Assembly (NCBI RefSeq): GCF_004912145.1
Contig: NZ_STGT01000003.1
Coordinates: forward strand, 124,001 to 188,000
DNA length: 64,000 nucleotides
Origin: Peteryoungia rhizophila
GTDB lineage: Bacteria; Pseudomonadota; Alphaproteobacteria; Rhizobiales; Rhizobiaceae
Reading direction: 5' to 3'
Under the pieces are notes generated by a model. It was not told the origin of the DNA. It saw only the letters and a program-made list of their open reading frames with translations, and searched no databases. Position 1 is the first letter of the stretch; each line of letters starts with the position of its first letter. This document shows, in pieces, positions 19,589 to 28,627 of this stretch. Made by a program: the position numbers and the translations under genes.

Positions 19589-19756
19589 TGTGTGCCTCTT
19601 GTCTGTTCAAGCGATGCGCCAGACGATCGTGATCCCGGAGCATGCTGTTTGGGGGACGAAATGTACCCGGAAGTGTGACAACGTGATGAAGAAGGTCACC
19701 ACGAAAACCTTGAACGCATTCAGGACCGTATCGGTGACAGGTCGCCGGAATTGCGA

Positions 19757-19791
19757 GGCCGCCCGAGGCTCAAACGAGCGTCCGGGCGGCC
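19757..19791 (-). other. Long imperfect hairpin in the rpsB-tsf intergenic region
   Basis: Outer arms GGCCGCCCG (19757-19765) and CGGGCGGCC (19783-19791) enclose inner arms GCTC (19768-19771) and GAGC (19776-19779). No T run follows on the minus strand, so it is not a standard terminator; it could tune the rpsB:tsf ratio by attenuation or RNA processing. Confidence 0.5.
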
Positions 19792-19838
19792 GTATCCCTT
19801 GACGGGTGCGGCGGATCAGATCCGTCGCGTTCGAAGCA

Positions 19839-20606
19839 TCAAGCTTCTGCTTCGGTCTCGAGAGCCGGCTCGATCGGAGCTTCGGCAGAGGCGCCGATGT
19901 CACGACCGGACGAGCCCTGCTGGCGAGCGATGCCGTCGATGGCAGCGCGCGAGATCAGGTCGCAGTAAAGAGCGATGGCGCGCGAAGCGTCGTCGTTACC
20001 CGGGATCGGATAGTCGATGAGGTCCGGATCGCAGTTCGAGTCGATGACAGCAACAACCGGGATGCCGAGGCGCTTGGCTTCGTCGATCGCGATCTTTTCC
20101 TTGTTGGTGTCGATGATGAACATCAGGTCCGGGGTGCCGCCCATGTCGCGGATACCGCCGAGAGCCTTTTCAAGCTTTTCGCGTTCGCGCTCGAGGTTCA
20201 GGCGCTCCTTCTTGGAGTAGCCAGACGCTTCCGAAGACAGGATCTCGTCGAGCTTGCGCAGACGGGCGATCGAGTTCGAAATGGTCTTCCAGTTGGTCAT
20301 CATGCCGCCGAGCCAGCGGGAGTTGACGTAGTACTGGGCCGAACGCTTGGCAGAATCAGCAATGATTTCCGACGCCTGGCGCTTGGTGCCGACGAACAGA
20401 ACGCGACCACCGCGAGCGACGGTGTCGGACACGACCTGAAGGGCGCGCGACAGCATCGGAACGGTCTGAGCCAGGTCGATGATGTGGATGTTGCTACGAT
20501 CGCCGAAGATGTACGGCTTCATCTTCGGGTTCCAGCGGTGTGTCTGGTGACCGAAGTGAACGCCAGCTTCCAGAAGCTGACGCATGCTAAAATCAGGCAA
20601 TGCCAT
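19839..20606 (-). CDS. rpsB: 30S ribosomal protein S2
   Basis: A 255-residue ribosomal protein. The N-terminus [20 protein letters not shown] is diagnostic, as are [13 protein letters not shown] and [18 protein letters not shown]. The C-terminus has an extra acidic Ala/Glu-rich tail (about 25 residues, [13 protein letters not shown]). The start is preceded by AAAAGGAGAAAAA. First gene of the rpsB-tsf-pyrH-frr run. Confidence 0.97.
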   Translation of the reverse strand: MALPDFSMRQLLEAGVHFGHQTHRWNPKMKPYIFGDRSNIHIIDLAQTVPMLSRALQVVSDTVARGGRVLFVGTKRQASEIIADSAKRSAQYYVNSRWLGGMMTNWKTISNSIARLRKLDEILSSEASGYSKKERLNLEREREKLEKALGGIRDMGGTPDLMFIIDTNKEKIAIDEAKRLGIPVVAVIDSNCDPDLIDYPIPGNDDASRAIALYCDLISRAAIDGIARQQGSSGRDIGASAEAPIEPALETEAEA

Positions 20607-20730
20607 GCCTTTTTCTCCTTTTCCGGTTGAACCCCCGCGAAGCAAACAGCAAGCCTTTCGGCCTACCACCGGGCGGAAGCGGCAGGATTTCTCCCTGTCG
20701 ATCCCAAGCTTCGCGTGTGGAATGATGCGG

Positions 20731-20760
20731 GCCATACAGGGGCGACGGCCAAAAATCAAG
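20731..20760 (-). promoter_or_regulatory. Candidate sigma-70 promoter of rpsB
   Basis: Minus strand: CTTGAT (20760-20755), an 18-base spacer, TATGGC (20736-20731). This matches the rhizobial CTTGAC-type -35 and lies about 125 bases before the start codon, leaving a leader long enough for S2 autoregulation. Confidence 0.5.
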
Positions 20761-20795
20761 GGCGGAAGCGGCGAATACGCCAGTATCGCGGCCGA

Positions 20796-21626
20796 TTACT
20801 GGCAATCACCGTCCGGCTTGCCGAGAACTTCAAGCTTGGTCAGTTTGCCGGCCAGGACAAAATCGCCGTAATCGAGCGTGAGATCACGCGTCACGCCGTT
20901 TTCATAGAGTTTGAAGGACTGGCTGTAGATCGGCTCCTGATCACCCCGCGTCTTCTCATCGAAATAGGCGATCGAGACTGGCCAGTAGTCCTGCGCTCCA
21001 AGGGACGCCAAGGCCTTGGCTTCGGGATCCGCCGCACTCGATGTCTTCGGGCCGCCGACAATGGTCGTGGTCAAGAAGGTCTGATCGCCGTCTTCCGAAC
21101 CGTCGAAGATGCGCGATTCGAAGACCTGATCGCCCTTGCGGGCCCGGGCGATGACCTCGAGCATGTGCTCGGCGGGAAAGCGGCTGTCAGCGAGCTCGAG
21201 ATCACGCTTGTCGGGTCCCGTGAGTTCGATCTTGACCTTGCCGCCCGCCTCTGCCGCCGCACCACTGACATCCTTGTCGAGCTGGTCGTCGGTGAAAGAC
21301 TTGTTCTCAAACCTGAACGTGCCGGCCGGAACGTCCTCGAAGGTCGTCGAGCGCTGGTCGGTGACGCGCACGCCCTCGCCTACGTCGATGCGGGTGACGA
21401 AGCGGAACTGGGTGTTGAAGCCCTTGCAGGCCGAGCCGCTGAATTCATAGACCATGCGTCCGCGCACGGATTCGATCCCCGAGCGGTCGGATGCTTCTTT
21501 CAGCACGATCTCGTAAACGGCGCGATGCGGCACAAGGCCGACGGTCGCCGCATAGGCCGCCTGCCCCGCCGCGCCAAAGGCAGCCAGGGAAAGCGTCGCA
21601 CGGACCGCCATTCGCAAAGGAAACAT
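20796..21626 (-). CDS. eipB: Cell envelope integrity protein EipB (DUF1849)
   Basis: A 276-residue periplasmic protein with a signal peptide (residues 1-27). Brucella EipB, of nearly the same length, folds as an unusual beta-spiral stabilised by a disulphide between a Cys near residue 69 and one near its end; here Cys67 (GSACKGF) and Cys275 (GDCQ) match. In Brucella it supports envelope integrity and is linked genetically to the periplasmic TPR protein TtpA. ATG 21626 is chosen as the start of the signal peptide. Divergent from the RidA gene; follows rpsB in the opposite sense of function but same strand. Confidence 0.85.
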   Translation of the reverse strand: MFPLRMAVRATLSLAAFGAAGQAAYAATVGLVPHRAVYEIVLKEASDRSGIESVRGRMVYEFSGSACKGFNTQFRFVTRIDVGEGVRVTDQRSTTFEDVPAGTFRFENKSFTDDQLDKDVSGAAAEAGGKVKIELTGPDKRDLELADSRFPAEHMLEVIARARKGDQVFESRIFDGSEDGDQTFLTTTIVGGPKTSSAADPEAKALASLGAQDYWPVSIAYFDEKTRGDQEPIYSQSFKLYENGVTRDLTLDYGDFVLAGKLTKLEVLGKPDGDCQ

Positions 21627-21742
21627 CGACACCCTCCTGTTGGACTCGTCATCGATGTTATAAGAACACATCCGGCAAAAGCGAGACATGCTTTTCGTCG
21701 CCACGAGTTTCTCAACTTTTATCAACAGACCGGGAATCGACC

Positions 21743-22213
21743 ATGTCCGACACTATCGACGGCCGCCTTGCAGCACTGGGCATCAGCCTGCCGGAAGCCG
21801 CTGCCCCCGCCGCCAATTATGTGCCCTATGTGATCAGCGGAAACCTGCTGTTTCTCTCCGGCCAGTTGCCGATTGAAGGCGGAAAAGTGGCGGTGATCGG
21901 TCTCGTCGGCGGCGATGTCGCGCTCGCCGATGCCCAAAGAGCGGCCGAACTTTGCGCGATCAACATCCTCGCCCAGGCGAAAGCTGCGCTGTCCGGTGAC
22001 CTGTCGCGCATCACCCGGGTCGTCAAGCTGAACGGCTTCGTCGCTTCGGCACCCGGTTTCGTCGAGCAGCATCTCGTCATCAACGGCGCCTCGAACCTTA
22101 TTGCCAACGTGCTGGGCGATGCCGGCAAGCACGCGCGCGCGGCCGTCGGCATGGCTTCGCTGCCGCTGAACGCTGCCGTCGAGATCGATGCCATCCTGGA
22201 GATTGCCCAATGA
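21743..22213 (+). CDS. RidA/YjgF family protein
   Basis: A 156-residue RidA-superfamily protein of the longer COG0251 subgroup. LFLSGQLPIEGG at the N-terminal third and RAAVGMASLPLNAAVEIDAI at the end are family-typical; RidA members hydrolyse reactive enamine/imine intermediates, but this subgroup's substrate is not established. The arginine used by canonical deaminases sits in the HARAAVG segment. The stop overlaps the next start (ATGA), so it is coupled to the phosphodiesterase gene. Confidence 0.88.
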   Translation: MSDTIDGRLAALGISLPEAAAPAANYVPYVISGNLLFLSGQLPIEGGKVAVIGLVGGDVALADAQRAAELCAINILAQAKAALSGDLSRITRVVKLNGFVASAPGFVEQHLVINGASNLIANVLGDAGKHARAAVGMASLPLNAAVEIDAILEIAQ

Positions 22214-22941
22214 GTGGCGCCGACTGGATCAAGGATCTGCCGGTCGCTCATCGCGGCTATCACGACATGAACAAGACGGTCTGGGAGAACACGCTGTCGG
22301 CCTTCAGCCGGGCGATCGAGGCAGGCTTTGCCATCGAATGCGATATCCAGCTTTCCTCCGACAGCGTGCCGATGGTTTTTCACGACCATGATCTGCAGCG
22401 TCTCTGCAACATGACCGGCGAGGTGCGCGAGCGCACTGCCGGCGAATTGCGGATGCTGTCGATCGGGGGGACGAAGGACAAAATCCCGACGCTTCGCCAG
22501 ATGCTCGACCTCGTGAAGGGCCAGGTTCCGCTCGTGATCGAACTCAAGGGGATCGACGCCGAGCACGACGACGGCTTCGTCGAGGCCGTGCTCGAAGTGC
22601 TCGAGGGCTATGAAGGCAAGGTCGCGCTGATGAGCTTCGACTATCACCTGCTGCGTGCCCTGAAAGCCGCAGACTGCCCCTGGCCGGTCGGCCTGACGGC
22701 GGAAGGCGTGAAGCCCGAAGACCTCGCGGCCCATGCGGAAGCCATGGCGCTCGGCCTCGACTTCAGCTCGTATTGCGTGGCGCATCTGCCGAATGATTTC
22801 GTCACGGGCCTGCGTGAAAAGGGCACACCCGTGATTACGTGGACCGTCAGGGATGAAATGATGCGGGCGCAGACCTATAAATATGCAGAGCAGATGACAT
22901 TCGAAGGCTTCGACCCGCGCCAGTCGCCGGCGATCGCCTGA
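22210..22941 (+). CDS. Glycerophosphodiester phosphodiesterase
   Basis: A 243-residue GDPD-fold enzyme. The catalytic HRGYHDMNK start (residues about 15-23), ENTLSAFSRAIEAG, EcDIQLSSD with metal-binding Glu and Asp, and VFHDHDLQR are all in place. No signal peptide, so it acts in the cytoplasm, turning glycerophosphodiesters into glycerol-3-phosphate plus alcohol. Coupled to the RidA-like gene and 10 bases from the next gene. Confidence 0.92.
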   Translation: MSGADWIKDLPVAHRGYHDMNKTVWENTLSAFSRAIEAGFAIECDIQLSSDSVPMVFHDHDLQRLCNMTGEVRERTAGELRMLSIGGTKDKIPTLRQMLDLVKGQVPLVIELKGIDAEHDDGFVEAVLEVLEGYEGKVALMSFDYHLLRALKAADCPWPVGLTAEGVKPEDLAAHAEAMALGLDFSSYCVAHLPNDFVTGLREKGTPVITWTVRDEMMRAQTYKYAEQMTFEGFDPRQSPAIA

Positions 22942-22951
22942 CGGGAGATCC

Positions 22952-24151
22952 ATGGCAGACGAGTTGACGATCCGCGTAGTCCGCTCCTTCCAGGAGATTT
23001 CATCCAGCGAGTGGGGCCTGCTCTCCGGAGCCTCGCGTTCCGGGCCCGACTACAACCCCTTCACCTCGCATGCCTTTCTCTCGGCCCTTGAAGAGTCGGG
23101 CTCGGCCACGGCCGAGACCGGCTGGATGGGGCACCACCTGTTGCTGGAGGAGGAAGGGCGCCTGATCGGTGCCATTCCCTGCTATCTCAAGAGCCACAGC
23201 CAGGGCGAATATGTCTTCGACCACGGCTGGGCCGACGCCTTCCAGCGCGCTGGCGGGCGCTACTATCCCAAACTCCAGGCCTCCATCCCCTTCACGCCGG
23301 CGACCGGGCCGCGGCTCCTCGTGCGCCAGGGCGAGGATGTGATGCGGGTCCAGTCGCTCCTTGCCCAGGGGCTGCAACAAGTGGCGCAAGAACTCGGCAT
23401 CTCCTCGGCGCACATAACCTTCCTTCCGCAAGGCGAGCTTCCTTCCCTTACGGAAGCCAAGTTCCTGCATCGGACAGACCAGCAGTTCCACTTCATCAAT
23501 CGTGGCTATGCGAACCACGAGGCCTTTCTCGCGGAACTGTCGTCGTCCAAGCGCAAGAACCTCCGCAAGGAGCGCCGGTCAGCACTCGAAAACGGCCTGA
23601 GCATCGACTGGCTAACGGGCAGCGACCTGACGGAAGAAATCTGGGATCAGTTCTTCCACTTCTACATCGACACCGGCAGCCGCAAATGGGGTCGGCCCTA
23701 TCTCACCCGCCATTTCTATTCCCTGGTCTGCGAGCGCATGGCCGACGACGTTCTCTTAGTGATGGCGAAGCGCAACGGGCGCTATGTGGCGGGCGCGATC
23801 AATTTCATCGGCGCGGATGCGCTCTATGGTCGCCACTGGGGCTGCATCGAGGATCATCCCTTCCTGCATTTCGAGGTCTGCTACCATCAGGCGATCGACT
23901 TTGCGCTGGAGAAGGGTCTCGGCCGCGTCGAGGCTGGCGCACAAGGCGAACACAAGCTGGCGCGCGGCTACGAGCCCGTGATTACCCATTCCGCGCATTT
24001 CATCTCGCATCCGGGGCTGCGGCGGGCCGTTGCCGATTATCTTGCGCAGGAACGGCGGGAGGTGGCGCAAATCGGCGAATATCTTGTCGAACATACGCCC
24101 TTCCGCAAGGGCGAGCGCCAACCGCGCGAAGGCGAGGAATTCGACGGTTGA
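22952..24151 (+). CDS. GNAT-fold protein of the COG3146 (DUF482) family
   Basis: A 399-residue protein with a duplicated FemX/GNAT-like acyltransferase fold. Family landmarks are YNPFTSHAFLSALEES near residue 35, the SSKRKNLRKERR segment near 205, and HWGCIEDHPFLHFEVCYHQ near 295, followed by GAQGEHKLARGY. The family is often named peptidogalycan biosynthesis but its reaction is unknown. No signal peptide or membrane segment. Third in the RidA-GDPD operon. Confidence 0.85.
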   Translation: MADELTIRVVRSFQEISSSEWGLLSGASRSGPDYNPFTSHAFLSALEESGSATAETGWMGHHLLLEEEGRLIGAIPCYLKSHSQGEYVFDHGWADAFQRAGGRYYPKLQASIPFTPATGPRLLVRQGEDVMRVQSLLAQGLQQVAQELGISSAHITFLPQGELPSLTEAKFLHRTDQQFHFINRGYANHEAFLAELSSSKRKNLRKERRSALENGLSIDWLTGSDLTEEIWDQFFHFYIDTGSRKWGRPYLTRHFYSLVCERMADDVLLVMAKRNGRYVAGAINFIGADALYGRHWGCIEDHPFLHFEVCYHQAIDFALEKGLGRVEAGAQGEHKLARGYEPVITHSAHFISHPGLRRAVADYLAQERREVAQIGEYLVEHTPFRKGERQPREGEEFDG

Positions 24152-24222
24152 GAGGCTCTGTCCCGCACTTGAAGCAGAGTGTGCGTTGCCGTTAAGTGGC
24201 GCGGACAATCGAGGAGACGACC

Positions 24223-24642
24223 ATGACAGCCTATGATCCTGATAATATCTTCGCCAAGATCCTGGCCGGCGACATTCCGTCGGTGAAGCTTTACGAGGAC
24301 GAAGACACGCTCGCCTTCATGGACGTCATGCCGCAGGCGCCAGGCCACTTGCTGGTTATCCCGAAGGCGGGGTCACGCAATCTGCTCGATGCCGATCCAG
24401 CGGTGCTGTCGAAGCTGATGCCAGTCGTGCAGAAACTCGCCAATGCAGCCCAGGAGGCCTTCGATGCGGATGGCGTCTTTGTCGCGCAGTTCAACGAACC
24501 GGCCGCCGGCCAGACAGTCTTTCATCTGCATTTTCACGTGATCCCGCGGCATGACGGCGTGCCGTTGAAGCCTCATGCAGGCGGGATGGCCGATGTCGAC
24601 ATGCTGAAAGCCCAGGCCGAGAAGATCAAGGCAGCGCTCTGA
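24223..24642 (+). CDS. HIT family protein (HinT-like nucleotide hydrolase)
   Basis: A 139-residue histidine-triad protein. The H-x-H-x-H active site is at residues 101-105 (HLHFHVIPR). N-terminal NIFAKILAGDIPSVKLYEDED is typical of HinT, which hydrolyses purine nucleoside phosphoramidates and aminoacyl-AMP. ATG 24223 is preceded by GAGGAG. It is 71 bases after the COG3146 gene and may be the last gene of that run. Confidence 0.93.
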   Translation: MTAYDPDNIFAKILAGDIPSVKLYEDEDTLAFMDVMPQAPGHLLVIPKAGSRNLLDADPAVLSKLMPVVQKLANAAQEAFDADGVFVAQFNEPAAGQTVFHLHFHVIPRHDGVPLKPHAGGMADVDMLKAQAEKIKAAL

Positions 24643-24675
24643 GCGAGCGCCACCATTTCGACCCACCGCTCTGGG

Positions 24676-24864
24676 TCAGCCGATGAAGCGGCCGACAACA
24701 GCTAATGCTGCAATCGCAATCAGGGCGAAAACCATGATCGGAAACGAGCCGGTCGACATTGCTGAACGGCTACGGGAAGACCTTTCGCGCAGGTCTTCCG
24801 GGAGAACCTTGAACCGGGGCGGATCGCCGTGTTTCAGCGTTCGGAAGCGTACTACCTTTGACAT
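24676..24864 (-). CDS. Small single-pass membrane protein of unknown function
   Basis: A 62-residue protein from ATG 24864, preceded by AGAGGAAAG. The N-terminal half is basic and soluble (MSKVVRFRTLKHGDPPRFK, then a Ser/Arg-rich stretch); a C-terminal hydrophobic helix (FPIMVFALIAIAALAVVGRFI) would place the N-terminus in the cytoplasm. Good ribosome-binding site and GC3 codons support it. I do not recognise it. Confidence 0.65.
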   Translation of the reverse strand: MSKVVRFRTLKHGDPPRFKVLPEDLRERSSRSRSAMSTGSFPIMVFALIAIAALAVVGRFIG

Positions 24865-24955
24865 TTCGCTTTCCTCTTGTTGATCGATATCCACGATCTG
24901 GGAAGCGAAATGTGGCAAATCCAGCAATCACACGCGTCTGTGATCGCCTGCGAGT

Positions 24956-25285
24956 TCACAGGCAGAGCAGGCCTGCCCCGAGGATTGCGAGGGGCACGAC
25001 GACCCCGACGATGACACGCTGGCCCGCGAGCAGGAATGCGGCAAAGCCGAGAGCGGCCGCGGCCAGCCTCAGCCAGAGTGGAGACGTTTCCAGCATGCCA
25101 GAGGGAAAGACGACGAGTTTTGCCGTCACGGCCATGACGAGGGCCGTGGCAACCGCCCTCACCCAGTTCAGCGCCTCCGAACCCTCCTGTAGTCGATTTC
25201 CGGCAACGACACCCAGCCAGCGCCACATATCGGTCGCGAGCCAGCCGGCGACAATGATCACGACATAAGGCCAGTAATCCACCAT
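24956..25285 (-). CDS. azlD: AzlD family branched-chain amino acid exporter small subunit
   Basis: A 109-residue membrane protein with four hydrophobic segments, typical of AzlD/YgaH. It partners AzlC in exporting branched-chain or other amino acids. Its ATG overlaps the azlC stop by one base (TGATG), the usual coupled arrangement. Confidence 0.85.
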   Translation of the reverse strand: MVDYWPYVVIIVAGWLATDMWRWLGVVAGNRLQEGSEALNWVRAVATALVMAVTAKLVVFPSGMLETSPLWLRLAAAALGFAAFLLAGQRVIVGVVVPLAILGAGLLCL

Positions 25286-26064
25286 CAGGGCAGTTCCTCC
25301 GCCGGTTCGTCCGTCGTCGGTTCTGCAGACGGTGAAGCCTTGCCACCGCGGATCACATGGCGATCGAAGAGATAGGCCAGCGTCCCGCCCCCAAGACCGG
25401 CGATCAGGATGTCGAAGCCCGGCACGATGGTCGCCAGCAGCGGGCCGGAAACGATTCCCACCACAAAGGCGACCTTCACCACGGATTGGCGCCCGGTCGC
25501 CCAGATGGATGCGATGAAGTAGACTGGAGTGAGGAAAAAGAGCAGGCCAGCGACGATTGGTGGAAAACTTGCGACCAACCCGTAGCAGATGCCGACGAGA
25601 ATGGTGTTGACCGTCACCAACGTGATGCCGAAGCCGGCAAAAAAGGCGATGCGTGCTTCCCGCGGCACAGTCTTGAAGCTCCCCATGGCAAAGACCCAGG
25701 CGGTGATCGCGATGAAATGCGACAGGACGAGCAACAGCCAGGTCGGCGTGCGCTCCGTCCGCATTTCCGGCACCAGCGAAGCCACCATCGGCATCATGCG
25801 GATCGACGACAGGGAGACGGCGAGGAAGATCGCCAGCAGGTTGGCGCCGCTGGTCATCGTGCCGATCAGGATCATCTTGGCCGGCAGTGCCCAGACGGCG
25901 GCCGTCATGAACATCGCCTCGGCTCGACTGACGCCCGATTCGAGCGCGAAGGCGGAGAATCCGACGAAGGAAATCATCAGGATGATTGCGGGCAGGCTAA
26001 AAAGGCCGCGCATGCCGGTGAAAAACCACCGCAGTTGAGAAATATCGGAAGTGGCCGAAGACAT
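25285..26064 (-). CDS. azlC: AzlC family branched-chain amino acid exporter large subunit
   Basis: A 259-residue membrane protein of the AzlC/YgaZ family. GFSAFALESGVSRAEAMFMTAAVWALP near the start and LSSIRMMPMVASLVPEMR are family-typical; about seven hydrophobic segments follow. A polar Ser/Glu/Pro tail ends it. It is separated from clpA by a strong terminator, so it has its own promoter within about 20-70 bases. Confidence 0.87.
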   Translation of the reverse strand: MSSATSDISQLRWFFTGMRGLFSLPAIILMISFVGFSAFALESGVSRAEAMFMTAAVWALPAKMILIGTMTSGANLLAIFLAVSLSSIRMMPMVASLVPEMRTERTPTWLLLVLSHFIAITAWVFAMGSFKTVPREARIAFFAGFGITLVTVNTILVGICYGLVASFPPIVAGLLFFLTPVYFIASIWATGRQSVVKVAFVVGIVSGPLLATIVPGFDILIAGLGGGTLAYLFDRHVIRGGKASPSAEPTTDEPAEELP

Positions 26065-26082
26065 CTGAAATTCCGGTTCGGC

Positions 26083-26114
26083 AAAAAGAAAGTGCCGGGC
26101 GCTAGGCCCGGCAC
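26083..26114 (-). terminator. Rho-independent terminator after clpA
   Basis: Minus strand: perfect 9-pair stem GTGCCGGGC/GCCCGGCAC with a 5-base loop, followed by TTTCTTTTT. It lies 21 bases after the clpA stop. Confidence 0.9.
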
Positions 26115-26134
26115 GGGTCTCTCATAGACGGCGC

Positions 26135-28618
26135 TTACTTCTTCTTCGGCACCTTGGGCACAGCCGACCGTTTGGCAGGCTTCGGTGCCTCGTCGATCAC
26201 GGCGACATCGCCCTCATCCTCAATGACCGAAGCCTTGGGTGCCGCCTTGCGCTTGGCCTTGGCCGGCTTGGCCGAGGCAACCTCGGCTTCCGGCTTCGGC
26301 TTGACGCGGGCTACTTCGGAGATCGACTCCAGATCGAGCACCTCGGCGCCGCTCTCGTCGGTCTTGGTCCGGACCTTGACGACACCGCCCTTCTTCAGCT
26401 TGCCGAAGAGGATCTCGTTGGCGAGCGGCTTCTTGATGTGCTCCTGGATGACGCGACCCAACGGACGGGCACCCATCTTCTCGTCGTAGCCATTCTGCGC
26501 CAGCCAGGCGATCGCAGGCTCCGACAGGTCGAAGGTGACGTTGCGCTCGGACAGCTGAGCCTCCAGCTGCATGACGAACTTCTGCACGACCTGATGGATG
26601 ACTTCCGTCGGCAGTGGCGCGAACGGGATTGTCGCGTCGAGGCGGTTGCGGAATTCCGGTGTGAAGAGGCGGTTCAACGCTTCCTCGTCTTCGCCGGTGC
26701 GCTTCGACGACCCGAAGCCCATGGCCGACTTCGCCATTTCGGACGCACCCGCATTCGTCGTCATGATCAGGATGACGTTGCGGAAGTCGATCTTCTTGCC
26801 GTTGTGGTCGGTCAGCTGGCCATGGTCCATGACCTGCAGCAGGATGTTGTAGATATCCGGATGCGCCTTTTCGATTTCATCGAGCAGTACGACCGAATGC
26901 GGATGCTGATCAACACCATCTGTCAGCAGGCCGCCCTGGTCGAAGCCGACATAGCCGGGAGGGGCACCGAGCAGGCGGGAAACCGTGTGCCGCTCCATGT
27001 ATTCCGACATGTCGAAGCGGAGGAGCTCGACGCCCAGCGACGATGCCAGCTGCTTGGCCACTTCCGTCTTGCCGACGCCGGTCGGGCCGGAGAAGACATA
27101 GGAGCCGATCGGCTTGTTCGGTTCGCGAAGACCGGCACGCGCCAGCTTGATCGCGGTCGACAGGGCCTCGATCGCCTTGTCCTGGCCGTAGACGACCGAG
27201 CGCAGTTCCTTCTCCAGGTTGGCGAGAACCATCTCGTCGTCCTTGGACACGGTCTTGGGCGGGATCCGGGCCATCGTCGCGATGGTGACCTCGATCTCCT
27301 TTTCGGTGATCAGCTTGCGGCGCTTGGAGGCCGGCAGCAGCATCTGGGCCGCACCCGTCTCGTCGATCACGTCGATCGCCTTGTCCGGCAGCTTGCGGTC
27401 GGAGATGTAGCGGGCCGAGAGTTCGACAGCCGACTTGATCGCCTCGTTGGTGTAGCGCAGCTTGTGATAGTCCTCGAAATAGGGCTTCAGGCCCTTCATG
27501 ATCTCGATCGCATCATCGATCGACGGTTCGTTGACGTCGATCTTCTGGAAACGGCGGACGAGCGCGCGGTCCTTCTCGAAAAACTGGCGGTATTCCTTGT
27601 AGGTGGTCGAGCCGATGCAACGGATCGCTCCCGAAGAGAGTGCCGGCTTCAGGAGGTTGGACGCATCCATGGCGCCGCCGGACGTGGCCCCTGCCCCGAT
27701 CACTGTGTGGATCTCGTCGATGAAGAGCACGGCGCCCGGATACTCCTCGAGTTCCTTGACGACCTGCTTCAGGCGCTCTTCAAAATCGCCGCGGTAGCGG
27801 GTACCGGCGAGCAGCGTGCCCATGTCGAGCGAGAAGATCGTCGCATCCGCGAGCGCTTCCGGAACCTTGCCCTCGACGATGCGCTTGGCGAGGCCTTCGG
27901 CGATAGCGGTCTTGCCGACGCCGGGGTCACCGACATAGAGCGGGTTGTTCTTGGAGCGACGGCACAGAACCTGGATCGTCCGGTTGACTTCGCTATGGCG
28001 ACCGATCAGCGGATCGATCCGGCCGGTCTTGGCCTTTTCGTTCAGGTTGACGCAATAGGCCTTCAAGGCCTCCTGCTTGCCCTTGGCGGAAGACCCTTCC
28101 TCGGGCTCGCGCCCACCCTGCTTGGCCTCGGGTTCGCCCTCATCCGAGCCACGCGGGCTGCGGACCTGGGAGGCGCCGGGGCGCTTGCCGATGCCATGCG
28201 AGATGTAATTGACAGCGTCGTAACGGGTCATCTCCTGCTCCTGCAGGAAATAAGCAGCATTGCTCTCGCGCTCGGCGAAGATGGCGACAAGCACGTTGGC
28301 GCCGGTCACTTCCTCGCGACCGGACGACTGGACATGGATCACGGCACGCTGGATGACACGCTGGAAACTCGACGTCGGTTTCGAATCTTCGTCGTAACCC
28401 GTGATCAGATTGGCGAGATCGTTGTCGACGAAATCGACCACGGTCTTGCGCAGGGAATCGAGGTTGACGTTGCAGGCCCCCATCACGGCGGCGGCATCGG
28501 CGTCATCGATCAGAGCGAGCAGCAGGTGCTCCAGCGTCGCATATTCATGATGACGCTCGTTGGCGTAGGTCAGGGCCTGATGCAGCGCTTTTTCGAGGCT
28601 GGGTGAAAATGTTGGCAC
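26135..28618 (-). CDS. clpA: ATP-dependent Clp protease ATP-binding subunit ClpA, with lysine/alanine/proline-rich tail
   Basis: An 827-residue AAA+ unfoldase working with ClpP. The N-domain (1-145) binds ClpS; D1 has Walker A GDPGVGKTAIA and Walker B VLFIDEIH; D2 has GPTGVGKTEVA and VVLLDEIEKAH. The ClpP-contact loop (IGL/IGF type) is in the D2 region around KSAMGFGSS. Compared with E. coli ClpA (758 residues) it has an extra C-terminal tail of about 57 residues (bases 26138-26308) rich in Lys, Ala and Pro. A linker after the N-domain (residues about 145-180) is also polar and disordered. It lies 9 bases after clpS. Confidence 0.96.
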   Translation of the reverse strand: MPTFSPSLEKALHQALTYANERHHEYATLEHLLLALIDDADAAAVMGACNVNLDSLRKTVVDFVDNDLANLITGYDEDSKPTSSFQRVIQRAVIHVQSSGREEVTGANVLVAIFAERESNAAYFLQEQEMTRYDAVNYISHGIGKRPGASQVRSPRGSDEGEPEAKQGGREPEEGSSAKGKQEALKAYCVNLNEKAKTGRIDPLIGRHSEVNRTIQVLCRRSKNNPLYVGDPGVGKTAIAEGLAKRIVEGKVPEALADATIFSLDMGTLLAGTRYRGDFEERLKQVVKELEEYPGAVLFIDEIHTVIGAGATSGGAMDASNLLKPALSSGAIRCIGSTTYKEYRQFFEKDRALVRRFQKIDVNEPSIDDAIEIMKGLKPYFEDYHKLRYTNEAIKSAVELSARYISDRKLPDKAIDVIDETGAAQMLLPASKRRKLITEKEIEVTIATMARIPPKTVSKDDEMVLANLEKELRSVVYGQDKAIEALSTAIKLARAGLREPNKPIGSYVFSGPTGVGKTEVAKQLASSLGVELLRFDMSEYMERHTVSRLLGAPPGYVGFDQGGLLTDGVDQHPHSVVLLDEIEKAHPDIYNILLQVMDHGQLTDHNGKKIDFRNVILIMTTNAGASEMAKSAMGFGSSKRTGEDEEALNRLFTPEFRNRLDATIPFAPLPTEVIHQVVQKFVMQLEAQLSERNVTFDLSEPAIAWLAQNGYDEKMGARPLGRVIQEHIKKPLANEILFGKLKKGGVVKVRTKTDESGAEVLDLESISEVARVKPKPEAEVASAKPAKAKRKAAPKASVIEDEGDVAVIDEAPKPAKRSAVPKVPKKK

Positions 28619-28627
28619 GTCTGATCC

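Noticed and set aside
26438..28606. A 722-codon open frame on the plus strand opposite clpA
   Set aside because: Same codon-bias effect; the minus strand has all ClpA motifs and no protein family is recognisable on the plus strand.
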